Origin: Armatimonadota bacterium
GTDB taxonomy: Bacteria; Armatimonadota; Zipacnadia; JAUWAU01
Assembly: GCA_030601885.1 (NCBI GenBank)
Contig: JAUWAU010000028.1
Span: 1-64,000, forward strand
Length of the DNA: 64,000 nucleotides
Direction of reading: 5' to 3'
Shown: in pieces, positions 40,819 to 49,882 of the stretch
How positions within the stretch are numbered: the first letter of the stretch is position 1
How the letters are laid out: every line of letters starts with the position of its first letter
The notes under the pieces: model-generated
Told to the model about the DNA's origin: nothing
Seen by the model: the letters and a program-made list of their open reading frames with translations, nothing else
Database searches by the model: none
Position numbers and translations under genes: made by a program

Positions 40819-41082
40819 GGCACGCCGACTCAGTCTGACCCTTCTCCCACGCATCACACTGCACCGTACGCCGCCTGCCCCGTCCGCAATGCCTCGTGCC
40901 CAGCACGCGCCGACGATCCGGTCTTGCAGTTTTTTTGCCTTTTGCTAGCAGGTCGGCAAGTACCGGCCTGCGAAGGACAATATAATCGATGCGCCCCGGA
41001 ACGCCGCCGCGGTCGGCGGATTGCAGGGGCTGTTGGCTGCCGGTAGTTACCTCGCTGTCGGTGTTGGGAAGGGGATGATAGT
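40732..41082. other. Intergenic region of 351 bp: fmdE remnant and promoter
   Basis: The first 87 bases duplicate the 3' end of the fmdE-like gene (compare 43303-43353). After that the sequence diverges. The second half holds the upstream motif at 40930-40965, a TATAAT at 40981-40986 and the leader of the second matrixin-like gene. No other gene is supported. Confidence 0.75.
40930..40986 (+). promoter_or_regulatory. Conserved upstream motif, copy 2, with TATAAT
   Basis: 'TTTTTTTGCCTTTTGCTAGC' then 'AGGTCGGCAAGTACCG', 'CTGCGAAGG' and a perfect -10 box TATAAT at 40981-40986. It aligns with 36240-36275. No good -35 box lies at the standard distance; the GCAGG...GCGAA block occupies that place, which suggests an activator site or an alternative sigma factor (inference). 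Confidence 0.5.
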
Positions 41083-43266
41083 ATGTACGTGGAGCCCGTG
41101 CGAACGATGCGCCGCAGTGGCGCGTTGCTTTGCCTTGGGGCCCTGACGCTGGTGGCAGGATCCTCAGCATGGGCACTGGTACCCCTCATGGACCTCCCGG
41201 CCCTGGTGGATCGTTCCCAAACCGTGGTCGTGGGCACGGTCACAGGCAAACGCTCGCAGTGGGAAGAGAACGGCGGCATGATCTACACGTACGTGCGGGT
41301 GCGGATAGAGCAGGTCGTTGCCGGCGCCGTGGGACCGAGGGTGATAACGATCAAGTGCCCGGGCGGCACCGTCGGCAACATCACCTGCACAGTCCCGGAC
41401 GCACCGACCTGGACCGTCGGCGAGCGCGTGGTGCTGTTCTTGAGAAGCCAGTTCTTTAACGTAGTCGGGTGGCACCAGGGGAAGAAGACGATCCGCGATG
41501 GCCGCGTTGTCGGCGAGAGGATGACCCTCGACGCCTTCCTGGGCCGCGTCCGGGCGGTAGCCGCGCGCCAAGGGCGGCGCGTCCCGCCACAAGGGCGTCT
41601 GCGGGAGCCCGAGCGGAAGCCGGTTGTGCTGCGCCGGCCCGGAGGGCCCCGCCGGCAGCTCAAACAGCCTCCCCGAATCCTGCGAATGGAGCCCCTCGCG
41701 GAGCAGGTCCTCATGAGTGACGGATTCGAAGGAGCCTGGCCCGGAGCGTGGGCGCTGTATGGCACCCCGACGTGGGGCACAGACGACTACAGGCCGCACA
41801 CCGGCACCTACAGCGCCTGGTGCGCGAAGACCGGCGCCGGACTCGACCCGGAGTTCCACAACTACGCGAACGACATGGACGCCTGGATGGTATACGGACC
41901 CTTCGATCTGAGCACCTGGCACACGGCATGCCTCAGGTTCTCGGCATGGGTGGATGCCGAGAGTGGGTACGATTACTTCGCCTACGCAGCCTCGACAGAC
42001 GACGTGGATTACTCCGGATACACGGTCAGCGGCGGCTGGTTTTTTTGGTATGACTATGAGTTAGACCTGACAGAATACCGGGGCGATCCTGACGTATGGA
42101 TTGCCTTCATCTTCCATAGCAACTCGACTGTGACCGATAGGGGAGCCTTCGTTGACGACGTCAGCATCACCGTCGATACCGGTCCGGCCATAGACGAGAT
42201 CACGCCCGAAGAGGAGTCCGCGGGCACGGATACGCCTGTCACGATCCAGGGCGAGTATTTCGGAGCCACCCAGAAACAGAGCGAGGTCCAATTCTACTAT
42301 AAGGCTGGCGAGCCAAAGACGCTTGCTGATGTCGTCTCCTGGAGCGACACCGAGATAGTCTGCACGGTGCCCCGGCAGACCAGCAGCGGCCCGGTCACAG
42401 TGGTTACGAGCAAGGGCACCAGCAATGAGCACCCCTTCTGGGTGACCTTCAGTTACTCGGGGGCGCGCTGGCACGAGGACGCCCTCCCCGTGCCATATGA
42501 GATCTACGAGAACGCGGCGGATTGCACCGGAGAGGGCATGGCCATCCAGGCAGCCGCCGACGAGTGGAACGCCTGGACATCGGGGACGAACTTCAGCCTC
42601 TACCACGCTGGCAGCACTGACCTCTACGTCCCCGCGCAGGACGGGCACAATGTCCTCCGATGGAACGCCGACCTCGGCGGGCCCATCGGACTGGCGTGGA
42701 GATGGTCTGCCACGAGTACCGAGGGAACGTTCATATACGAGTGCGACGTGGCATTCGCGGAGAATTACGATTGGAGCACCGGCAGCTACACGCCCGCCGG
42801 GTACTATGACGTGCAGACCATAGCGCTCCACGAGATGGGCCACTGGCTGGCACTGGGCGACCTCTATGGCTGGGACTGGGACAAAGTCATGTGCGGCTAC
42901 GGTTTGACCGACCAGCAGAAGCGCAGCCTGCACTACGGTGACAAGCTCGGACTGAACTGGGTCTACGCCGAGCCGACCATTGCCTCACTGTCCTCACTCA
43001 GCGCAGCCCTCGTGGGCCGCATCGGGGCGCTCGTTGAGTTCGACTGGCTCGACCCGCGCGAAGTGGTCGGCTTCGAGCTATACCGGCGCAGTCCTGCGAT
43101 GCCGGCGTTTGAGAGAACTCGAACGCTGTGGTCAGAGCCCAATCGCCAGCACTACCGCATCCTGGACCCGGGCGGTCGGCCGGGCATGATGTATCAAGTG
43201 CGTTCCATCTATCCCGACGGCCGCCGTCAGCGCCACGGCTCCATCGTGGCCCGGCCCGCTTTCTGA
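41083..43266 (+). CDS. Secreted matrixin-like zinc metalloprotease, copy 2
   Basis: The protein is 727 residues with the same domain order as the gene before it. Signal peptide: 'GALLCLGALTLVAGSSAWA'. N-terminal domain: 'SQTVVVGTVTGKRSQWEENG'. IPT/TIG domain: 'IDEITPEEESAGTDTPVTIQ'. Zinc site: 'TIALHEMGHWLALGDLYGWD', i.e. HExxHxxAxxD, with Ala at the usual Gly position. Met-turn: 'KVMCGYG'. The N-terminal 600 residues have diverged clearly from copy 1, but the last 97 are almost identical at the DNA level, which points to recent gene conversion. The substrate is unknown; secretion is expected. Start ATG at 41083 follows GGGAAGGGGATGATAGT. Confidence 0.85.
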   Translation: MYVEPVRTMRRSGALLCLGALTLVAGSSAWALVPLMDLPALVDRSQTVVVGTVTGKRSQWEENGGMIYTYVRVRIEQVVAGAVGPRVITIKCPGGTVGNITCTVPDAPTWTVGERVVLFLRSQFFNVVGWHQGKKTIRDGRVVGERMTLDAFLGRVRAVAARQGRRVPPQGRLREPERKPVVLRRPGGPRRQLKQPPRILRMEPLAEQVLMSDGFEGAWPGAWALYGTPTWGTDDYRPHTGTYSAWCAKTGAGLDPEFHNYANDMDAWMVYGPFDLSTWHTACLRFSAWVDAESGYDYFAYAASTDDVDYSGYTVSGGWFFWYDYELDLTEYRGDPDVWIAFIFHSNSTVTDRGAFVDDVSITVDTGPAIDEITPEEESAGTDTPVTIQGEYFGATQKQSEVQFYYKAGEPKTLADVVSWSDTEIVCTVPRQTSSGPVTVVTSKGTSNEHPFWVTFSYSGARWHEDALPVPYEIYENAADCTGEGMAIQAAADEWNAWTSGTNFSLYHAGSTDLYVPAQDGHNVLRWNADLGGPIGLAWRWSATSTEGTFIYECDVAFAENYDWSTGSYTPAGYYDVQTIALHEMGHWLALGDLYGWDWDKVMCGYGLTDQQKRSLHYGDKLGLNWVYAEPTIASLSSLSAALVGRIGALVEFDWLDPREVVGFELYRRSPAMPAFERTRTLWSEPNRQHYRILDPGGRPGMMYQVRSIYPDGRRQRHGSIVARPAF

Positions 43267-43353
43267 GCACACGCGCCACAGCACTCGCCAATGCCGCGCC
43301 GCTCAGCCGAAGGCGGCGCTGCCCAGCTCGTAGGTGCGCAGCGCCGCCGCCTC
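42976..43353 (+). repeat. 378-bp duplicated segment, copy 2
   Basis: Partner of 40441-40818. It covers the end of the second matrixin-like gene and the last 51 bases of the opposing fmdE-like gene. Identity ends sharply at 43353, inside fmdE. Confidence 0.9.
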
Positions 43354-43707
43354 ATCGCCGAGCTCGGCGAGCCACGCCTTCGTCTGCTCCTCCAACCCGG
43401 GCCGTAGCGTGAGCCGCAGCTTCTGGCCCGTGTCGGTGTTTTCGAACTGCAGCGCAATGTCGGATGCGGGCTCGATGCAGATGTTGCGCTTGCCCAAGGT
43501 GCAGCCGGTGGCCAATTGCACCCCGTCGGCGAGGCATGACTGCGGCGGCTTTGGCTCGCACTCGACGCGAACCGTCATGCCGAAGTATTTCCGGGCGCGC
43601 AGGTCTGCCAGCGCTCGCCTCCCCGCCAGGTAGCCCATGACGACAAATGGCCCCAGGTGACCGTGAAACTCCTTGAGCTTATGTAGTTCGTCGGGAAGTT
43701 GTGGCAT
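43303..43707 (-). CDS. FmdE family protein (formylmethanofuran dehydrogenase subunit E-like)
   Basis: This 134-residue protein has the family start 'LHKLKEFHGHLGPFVVMGYL', the cysteine-containing 'EPKPPQSCLADGVQLATGCT' and 'LGKRNICIE'. FmdE-domain proteins occur widely outside methanogens and bind metal or tungsto-/molybdopterin-related centres; a defined reaction is not known for stand-alone bacterial copies. The zinc-ribbon half found in longer members is missing. It converges on the second matrixin-like gene with a gap of 36 bp, and its 3' end is duplicated as a fragment at 40768-40818. It follows the phosphoesterase gene by about 50 bp on the same strand. Confidence 0.88.
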   Translation of the reverse strand: MPQLPDELHKLKEFHGHLGPFVVMGYLAGRRALADLRARKYFGMTVRVECEPKPPQSCLADGVQLATGCTLGKRNICIEPASDIALQFENTDTGQKLRLTLRPGLEEQTKAWLAELGDEAAALRTYELGSAAFG

Positions 43708-43760
43708 GCGCTTATTCCACCCTCAGGCGCGTGTGCGGGCAGGCCTGTGCCACCCGTAGC

Positions 43761-44495
43761 TCAGGCGCCGAACATGAGGCGATACGCCAGCGCGGGTGGT
43801 AGACCTTTCTCCAGCATGTCCTGCTGGCAGGCCTTGATGTTGTACGGCGTCCGAATGATCTCTATCGTGCGCGCTTCTTCGTCATAGATGGCACAGCTCG
43901 CCCGAGAGTCACGGTCGCGCGGCTGGCCCACGCTGCCGGGGTTGACGATGTACCGTACGCCGTCGGCGAGCGTGAGCGTTCGGTCGCCTGTTGCCGTAAC
44001 GTGTCGGGCTCGTGTGCTGTTGGCATTGAGCTCGTACCACTCGGCGAAATGGCTGTGGCCGACGAGGCACACCGGCGTAGACATGAGCTCAAAAGTGGTG
44101 GTAGCTTCGTAGGGCTCGGTGATGTAGCCCCACGGATCGTCGAGTGCACCGTGGACGAGCGTGAGATCCCCGATCACCTTCTGCTCGTCGAGGCTCCGCA
44201 GGAAATCGGCGTTCTCTTCCGTGAGCAGAGCGCGCGTCCAGAGAACCGCCGCCGCAGCATAGGCATTGAACCAGTTCTCCGTTCCCGGGTTGAGAACGGC
44301 CTCATCGTGGTTGCCGAGGACACCGGGGGCATCGAGCTCGCGCACGAGTTCGCAGCACTCGTTTGGCCGGGGGCCGTAGCCGACGACATCTCCGAGGCAC
44401 AGGTACCCCTCCACCCCACGCCGCTGCAGGACGCTCAGCACGCCTTCGAGCGCCTGGAGATTACTATGGATGTCCGCTATGATCCCATATGTCAC
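43761..44495 (-). CDS. Metallophosphoesterase (calcineurin-like, YfcE/MJ0936-type)
   Basis: The protein is about 244 residues. The dinuclear metal motifs are all present: 'YGIIADIHSNLQALEGVL' (DxH), 'YLCLGDVVGYGPRPNECC' (GDxxxxGP), 'GVLGNHDEAVL' (GNHD), 'LTLVHGALDDPW' (xxH) and 'VCLVGHSHFAEWYE' (GHSH). Members cleave phosphodiesters or act as phosphatases in the cytoplasm; the substrate is unknown. The track start at 44546 lies inside the upstream gene; a GTG at 44495 forms GTGA with the upstream stop (4-bp overlap) and starts exactly at 'VTYGIIADIHSN', so I use it. It is thus translationally coupled to the large secreted esterase gene. Confidence 0.9.
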   Translation of the reverse strand: MTYGIIADIHSNLQALEGVLSVLQRRGVEGYLCLGDVVGYGPRPNECCELVRELDAPGVLGNHDEAVLNPGTENWFNAYAAAAVLWTRALLTEENADFLRSLDEQKVIGDLTLVHGALDDPWGYITEPYEATTTFELMSTPVCLVGHSHFAEWYELNANSTRARHVTATGDRTLTLADGVRYIVNPGSVGQPRDRDSRASCAIYDEEARTIEIIRTPYNIKACQQDMLEKGLPPALAYRLMFGA

Positions 44496-47400
44496 ACGGG
44501 GGTATCTTCCCCTCCGAGCTTGATGGCACAGTCGATCACTACGCACTGATCGCCGAAGGCCTCGTACGCCTTGACCGCCAGCACGTTGCGCCCCGGCTGA
44601 AGGTAGCGTCGGAGCGATACCGTGGTCACGCCGTCCTCATACGCTATGCGCCGGACCCGAAGGCCATTGACGTACAGGTCGCACTCGTCCTCAACGAGCA
44701 CGGTCGCCCTGGCCCATTTGACCGGCCCGGGCAGCTCAAAGCTGCGCCGGAAGTAGCGCGTAACGTGGTCCTGGTCGTCCTCAGGATACCAAATTGCCAC
44801 GGCTCGGTCGTCGAAGTGCGTCGCGAAGTTAATGTCCGGCCAGAGGCCCTTGGAATGCGCGGCGGCCAGCGGCCAATTGGCATCATTGAACCCGGGGGCC
44901 GTCCAGCCGGCCGGTGGCTGCCGGTGACAGCGCCAGGACGTGTCGGTGATGACGTGCACGTCGCTCCCGCGAATCCTCGGAAGCTGCCAGCGTTGGTCGA
45001 AGTGGCCGTCGCGGAGGCACTGATAGGCCCCGCCCGGGCCGCGGCGCCCGATGACGACGTAATCCACGAAGGGTACTCGAAGCCCCGCCAGAGCCCGCAG
45101 CGCCTCGCCGTCCGTGCCCAGGTTCACCACCATGTACCTGCCCGGCGCGAGCGGGTTGGGATAGACCATCTTGACGCCGACCGAGGGCTCCGCAACCGCC
45201 CCGCCCCGTAGGACCAGTCGGTCGCCCTCCAGGCGTATGGGCAGCTCACGGGCCATCCGACTCATTATGCCATTAACCGCCGGCGATCCATAGAGGATGA
45301 GGTTGTAGCTCGCGATGTCTTCGGGCGTGACCTGGGCGTCACTCTTGATCGGAAAAGACCCATGCGCCGCCGCCTGCATCGTATCGCGCGCCATCCGAGC
45401 GGCCCCTTCGCTCGCCTCGGCAAGCTCCGGCTGCTCCTCGCCCGTGCCGTACACGTACAGGAACGGTGCGGTGAAGGCATCACAGATCGGGCCCTGCAGC
45501 CCGTGGCGCTTTCGCAGCTCGTCCGCCCCATCGGCGCCGTCCGGCACGCGCTCAAACGTGTCGCGGGAGCCTGCCACGCGCCGCAGAGAGACAGATTCGC
45601 CCGGCATGGGCCCCCGGTAACTCATGGCGCCGTTGGTGTTGATGGTGATATCGCTGTTCGGGGCGACGAGCTCCGGCGGCGGCGCGAGCGTGTACGCGTC
45701 GATGTTCACCGTGCCCACGGTGATGACGTTATCGGCGCCCACGGCGGCCTCGATTTCCGGCATCCGGCGGCCCTCACCGAGGGCATCGATTCGCACCCAG
45801 TGGCAACGGTCGTACTTGAGCGTTTCGGTCCGGTACCGGACCTCGCGCGGAGTCTCGCGCCGGGTATATTGCGCGAACCAGTCGAACACGTTTCGGTTCT
45901 CCTCGGGAAAGAGCACGTGCCCGGCCAGCGGATGCCATGAGAGGAACGCCCTGGCGCCGGCGGCGCGTGCGGCTGCCGTCATGACGCGCGAATGCTGTGG
46001 CGGCACGATGTCGTCGCTGCCGCCGTGGACCACGTACGCGGGCACGTTGCCGAGGTTCAGGCCCAGCCGGCGGATGTTGCCGCCGCGACCGGCGACGGCG
46101 GCCAGGGCCGCGAATCGATCGGGATACCTCGCCGCGATGTGCCACGTTCCGGTCCCCCCCATTGAGATGCCGGTGACGTACACACGGTCCGGGTCGATAC
46201 GGTAGAGGCGCTCCGTTTCCTCATAGACTTGCCACAGATCGGCCTCGCCGATGCCGCGGAAGTCTTGGTTGCCCCGCGCGAACGGGCAGAGCAGCAAATG
46301 ACCTCGCAGCTCCGCCCACCATTCGTAGAAGCCGATCCACTCCTCCCAGAACGGCCCATAGTCCGGATCGAACGGATGCAGGACAAGCACCAGAGGACAC
46401 GGCGTCCTTGGGTCGTACTTTGAGGGCACAAACACGGAATACGGCTGGAGGGTACCATCGATTCGTGAGCGCGACGCCCGCAGGATGCGCCCGGTTACCT
46501 CGGCAAACGGCAGGCCGCCGGCGGCCAACGGTCCCGTCCAGCGCCGGGCCTGGTGCGCATCGACGCGCAGCCGCCACAGCGCAGCTTCATCCTGCGCCTC
46601 CCGCAGCGACAGCGCCGCGAACTTGGCCCGGGCGCGGTCGAGATGGAACTCAGCCGTGGCGGCGCAGGCGGCGAACGCCGATTCCCGCGCCTCCTCCGCT
46701 CGCGGGCGCGCGACGGCCAACTCGGCCTCCGCCCGCGCCAGGCCCAACTCCGCGTACAGCGTGTCCATCTTCGCGATAGGCCGGCTGGAGGCGCCGATCA
46801 ACTCCCCGGCCGCACTATTGACCTGTACGCCGACGGCATACCTGCCATCCGGCAGGTCAGAGATGTCCCATTCGTGCGTCAGACGCAGCTCGTTGGCCTC
46901 GGCCGCCGTAAACTGCGCTGTGAAAGGTTGGGTCACTCGTTCGCCAGCGTCATCGCACACGGCCATCTCGATGCTGAAGCTGGGCAGCGTGATGGCATAT
47001 CCCGAGCCGCTGACGCGCTCCACCGTGGCCTCCACCGGCATATTGACCGCGTAGCATTCCTGGCTCGGCATGATGTTCAGTGCGCCGATGCCCGAAACCC
47101 ACCAGCCGAGCGGCATGAGAGGATAGCTCGCCCGGTACGGAAGCACCGCCGCCTCCGCAGTGCCGAGCTCGATGGTCAGCTCCGCCGGGCCCATGTCGGG
47201 GATGTCGTAGTCGGTGGAAAGCCACGCTGTGCCATCGGGGCCGAGCCGGATCTGACTTGTCGTGCTCGACGCGCCCCCGCTATCGCTGGCTATCCGAACC
47301 CTGACGGATACATCGGCCGGCGCACCGACATAGCCACGCAGTTGCGCCTTTAGCATGCTGCGGCCTTGATACACGTCGCCGAACATGATCGACTGCAGGG

Positions 47401-48163
47401 CATAGCGCGGTTGGCCAAAGACCAAGTCGCCGAACCGCAGCGGCGTGTGCTCGGACGATGGAGCCGTGCACGACCACTGGCTTTGGCCCTCGGCGGAGGC
47501 GTAGTTGTTGCGCCAGATATTGAGGCCCCACACATCGCCGGGAGACGGCGGATCCACCCCGAGGTCCGCGAAGGGGACGAGCAACTCGACCGACCAGCTT
47601 CCCTCGCCGGAATGCGCCGCCCACCGCGCTCCCCCTGCCTGCCACGTGTTGTCGTGACCGATACCGTCAAGCAGCGACCCGGCCGCGCTCACGATGAACT
47701 GGAAGTACGTCGCATGATCGTGGTTGCAGTCCAAGAAGACTTCTACGCTGTCGTCGAGCCACACGCCGCCGTCCCGCGGCTGCCATTGGCGGCTCAACTG
47801 CTCGACGTTTGGCTCGACGCAGGTGACGGCGATGTAGAGGTTGCGATCGTCGTGGAGCAGACGGGCCGTCGTCTGCAGCTTCGCGGGCTGCTGCGTTGCG
47901 AGGAGCACGAAGTCCGATGCTACGCTCGCGTGCTGCCAGCAGGCATCGCGGGGATCGCCGTCGATGACGGGAGCTGCAGGGGTTGCGGAGCAGGCGCACG
48001 TTTTTATGACGTACGCAGCGCCTTCCGAGATGCGCTCCGCGGCAGCCGACGCGAGCGAGGCGGCCAGGATAGCGGCCAGACACGAGAGCGCAAAGCGCCA
48101 CAGCCGTCGCCCACGCCCTCGTACACCGAGAAACACGGTGCCTTGAAAGTGTGCCCGCGACAT
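44492..48163 (-). CDS. Large secreted CBM9-like / alpha-beta hydrolase (esterase) multidomain protein
   Basis: The protein is about 1223 residues with a signal peptide ('WRFALSCLAAILAASLASAA'). Residues about 50-250 are a CBM9-like domain ('APVIDGDPRDACWQHASVAS', 'VWLDDSVEVFLDCNHDHATY'). A helical linker follows. Then comes an esterase of the PHB-depolymerase/feruloyl-esterase type: nucleophile 'VYVTGISMGGTGTWHIAARY' (GxSxG), acid 'VVHGGSDDIVPPQHS', histidine 'HPLAGHVLF'. The C-terminus has a Rossmann-like part and a jelly-roll ('DLYVNGLRVRRIAYEDG'). It could remove ester substituents from plant polysaccharides. Tandem ATGs (48166, 48163) follow GAGGAG; the second is better spaced. The downstream phosphoesterase overlaps by four bases. 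Confidence 0.85.
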   Translation of the reverse strand: MSRAHFQGTVFLGVRGRGRRLWRFALSCLAAILAASLASAAAERISEGAAYVIKTCACSATPAAPVIDGDPRDACWQHASVASDFVLLATQQPAKLQTTARLLHDDRNLYIAVTCVEPNVEQLSRQWQPRDGGVWLDDSVEVFLDCNHDHATYFQFIVSAAGSLLDGIGHDNTWQAGGARWAAHSGEGSWSVELLVPFADLGVDPPSPGDVWGLNIWRNNYASAEGQSQWSCTAPSSEHTPLRFGDLVFGQPRYALQSIMFGDVYQGRSMLKAQLRGYVGAPADVSVRVRIASDSGGASSTTSQIRLGPDGTAWLSTDYDIPDMGPAELTIELGTAEAAVLPYRASYPLMPLGWWVSGIGALNIMPSQECYAVNMPVEATVERVSGSGYAITLPSFSIEMAVCDDAGERVTQPFTAQFTAAEANELRLTHEWDISDLPDGRYAVGVQVNSAAGELIGASSRPIAKMDTLYAELGLARAEAELAVARPRAEEARESAFAACAATAEFHLDRARAKFAALSLREAQDEAALWRLRVDAHQARRWTGPLAAGGLPFAEVTGRILRASRSRIDGTLQPYSVFVPSKYDPRTPCPLVLVLHPFDPDYGPFWEEWIGFYEWWAELRGHLLLCPFARGNQDFRGIGEADLWQVYEETERLYRIDPDRVYVTGISMGGTGTWHIAARYPDRFAALAAVAGRGGNIRRLGLNLGNVPAYVVHGGSDDIVPPQHSRVMTAAARAAGARAFLSWHPLAGHVLFPEENRNVFDWFAQYTRRETPREVRYRTETLKYDRCHWVRIDALGEGRRMPEIEAAVGADNVITVGTVNIDAYTLAPPPELVAPNSDITINTNGAMSYRGPMPGESVSLRRVAGSRDTFERVPDGADGADELRKRHGLQGPICDAFTAPFLYVYGTGEEQPELAEASEGAARMARDTMQAAAHGSFPIKSDAQVTPEDIASYNLILYGSPAVNGIMSRMARELPIRLEGDRLVLRGGAVAEPSVGVKMVYPNPLAPGRYMVVNLGTDGEALRALAGLRVPFVDYVVIGRRGPGGAYQCLRDGHFDQRWQLPRIRGSDVHVITDTSWRCHRQPPAGWTAPGFNDANWPLAAAHSKGLWPDINFATHFDDRAVAIWYPEDDQDHVTRYFRRSFELPGPVKWARATVLVEDECDLYVNGLRVRRIAYEDGVTTVSLRRYLQPGRNVLAVKAYEAFGDQCVVIDCAIKLGGEDTPV

Positions 48164-48371
48164 CATGGGCTCCTCACACAGATGGGTCTTGCCACCCCGA
48201 AAACATGCGCCACCGATAGTTTACCACACATGGTGATGCCGTCGGAGGCATGGCGGGCCGGCGCGCGACTGGCGCCGCTACGTGCGGACTCCACCGTGTT
48301 TCGCCGCCGCTCGTGCTTCTCCTTGGCCCCCGGCAAAGGAATGCAGGCGCCACTGCGGAAAGGAAGCATAA

Positions 48372-48395
48372 CTGGTGTACATCAGCCTACACCAG
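48372..48395 (+). promoter_or_regulatory. Operator-like inverted repeat upstream of the pectate lyase gene
   Basis: CTGGTGTA-catcagcc-TACACCAG: a perfect 8-bp inverted repeat with an 8-base spacer, ending 34 bp before the lyase start and just upstream of its ribosome binding site. The arms and spacing are those of a dimeric regulator site (for example LacI/GntR-type), but no regulator gene is in the window. It lies in the divergent gap 48164-48429. Confidence 0.6.
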
Positions 48396-48429
48396 AACCA
48401 AGTAGCAGCACAAAGAGGTGAGCATTGGA

Positions 48430-49809
48430 ATGCGAAAGCTTCTCTTAGCCTGCATCATGCTTGCGCTGCTTTGCCTGGGAGCCTGTGCGCAGCCGCAGCC
48501 AGGCGATCTGCCCGCCCGGGCGCAGACCGCGCTATCGAAGGCCGTCACCTACTTCACGCGGAACATCGCCTGCCACGGCGGCTACCTGTGGTGGTATTCG
48601 CAGGACCTGACCGAACGTGCCGGCGAGCGTGAAGCCACCCCGACGCAGGTCTGGGTACAGCCGCCGGGGACGCCGTCCGTGGGCTTTGCCTACTTGCGTG
48701 CGTACGAGGCGACCGATGACACGCAGTACCTGGAGGCTGCCAAGTCCGCGGCGGCTTCGCTCGCCTGGGGGCAGCTCGAGTCGGGTGGCTGGGATTACCG
48801 GATCGACTTCGATCCCGAGGAAAGCAAGCGGTGGTACTACCGCCGTGACAAGGGCAATATCAGCGCTGAGGAGGCTGCGAAGCGGCGGAACACCTCCACC
48901 TTCGACGACAACACCAGCCAACATGCGCTGCGGCTGCTCATGGCCGTTGATGACGTCACCGGGCACGAGCCCCGCTACCACGAGGCCGTCGAGTACGGTC
49001 TGGCATTCTTCCGGAGGGCCCAGTTCCCCAATGGTGCCTGGCCGCAGCGATATCCGCTGTCCGAAAAAGGCTATAGCCGACAGTATACGTTCAATGACAA
49101 CGCGATCAACGATTGCATCGACGTGATGCTCACCGCCTACCATACCTACGGTAAGCGCGAGTACCTCGACGCCGCCAGGCGCGGGGGCGATTTCATCATC
49201 CTCTCACAGCTCCCGCAGCCGCAGGCCGGCTGGGCGCAGCAGTACGACGAGAATCTGCAGCCGGCGTCGGCCCGGTGGTTCGAGCCCGCGGCATGCAACG
49301 GCGCCGTGACGCCGCGCAACATGCGGACACTCATGCAGCTCTACCTGGAGACTGGCGAAGACAAGTACCTGAAGCCCATCACGGCGGCCATAGGGTGGCT
49401 GGAGAGGTCTCGGCTGCCGGACGGGCAGTGGGCCCGCTTCTACGAACCGGGCACCAACAGGCCGCTTTACGTGAACATGGATCGGGAAGTGGTGTACGAG
49501 TTTGTCAATATTCGGCCCGGCTATTCGTGGATGAGCACGTATGGCATACCTGGGGTCATCGAGCGATACCGTGAGCTCATGGCCAAAGGCCGCCAGGCAT
49601 ATCTCGCCGACCGGGATCGCGCACCGACGCGTGCGGACAAGCAGGAGCGTCTGAAGGCGCTGAACCCTCGGGTGCGGGAGATCATCGCCGCTCTGGACGA
49701 TCAGGGGCGCTGGGTAACCGGCGGCAGGATCACCTGCCGGACGTTCATCAGCAATGTGGAGACGCTAAGCGAGTACCTGGGGTTAGTGAGAGAACTGCGA
49801 GGCGGCTGA
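48430..49809 (+). CDS. Exported pectate lyase, PL10-like
   Basis: The protein is about 459 residues. The signal 'LLACIMLALLCLGAC' ends in a possible lipobox (LGAC). The alpha/alpha toroid matches PL10-type pectate lyases: 'NIACHGGYLWWYSQDLTERA', 'SVGFAYLRAYEATDDTQYLE', 'GGWDYRIDF', 'RNTSTFDDNTSQHALRLLM', 'FPNGAWPQRYP' and 'YTFNDNAINDCIDVMLTAYH'. The acidic and Asn/Asp-rich segments are those that bind calcium and polygalacturonate in this family. It would cleave homogalacturonan by beta-elimination, complementing the PL26-type lyase elsewhere in the window. The ATG at 48430 follows GAGGTGA. Upstream lies a perfect inverted repeat that may be its operator. Confidence 0.9.
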   Translation: MRKLLLACIMLALLCLGACAQPQPGDLPARAQTALSKAVTYFTRNIACHGGYLWWYSQDLTERAGEREATPTQVWVQPPGTPSVGFAYLRAYEATDDTQYLEAAKSAAASLAWGQLESGGWDYRIDFDPEESKRWYYRRDKGNISAEEAAKRRNTSTFDDNTSQHALRLLMAVDDVTGHEPRYHEAVEYGLAFFRRAQFPNGAWPQRYPLSEKGYSRQYTFNDNAINDCIDVMLTAYHTYGKREYLDAARRGGDFIILSQLPQPQAGWAQQYDENLQPASARWFEPAACNGAVTPRNMRTLMQLYLETGEDKYLKPITAAIGWLERSRLPDGQWARFYEPGTNRPLYVNMDREVVYEFVNIRPGYSWMSTYGIPGVIERYRELMAKGRQAYLADRDRAPTRADKQERLKALNPRVREIIAALDDQGRWVTGGRITCRTFISNVETLSEYLGLVRELRGG

Positions 49810-49882
49810 GGCTGAGGCCGGAGCGGAGCGCGTCAGATGCGGTTGACGGCCGAGCATTCGCTATCGACAGACTGGCGCCCGG

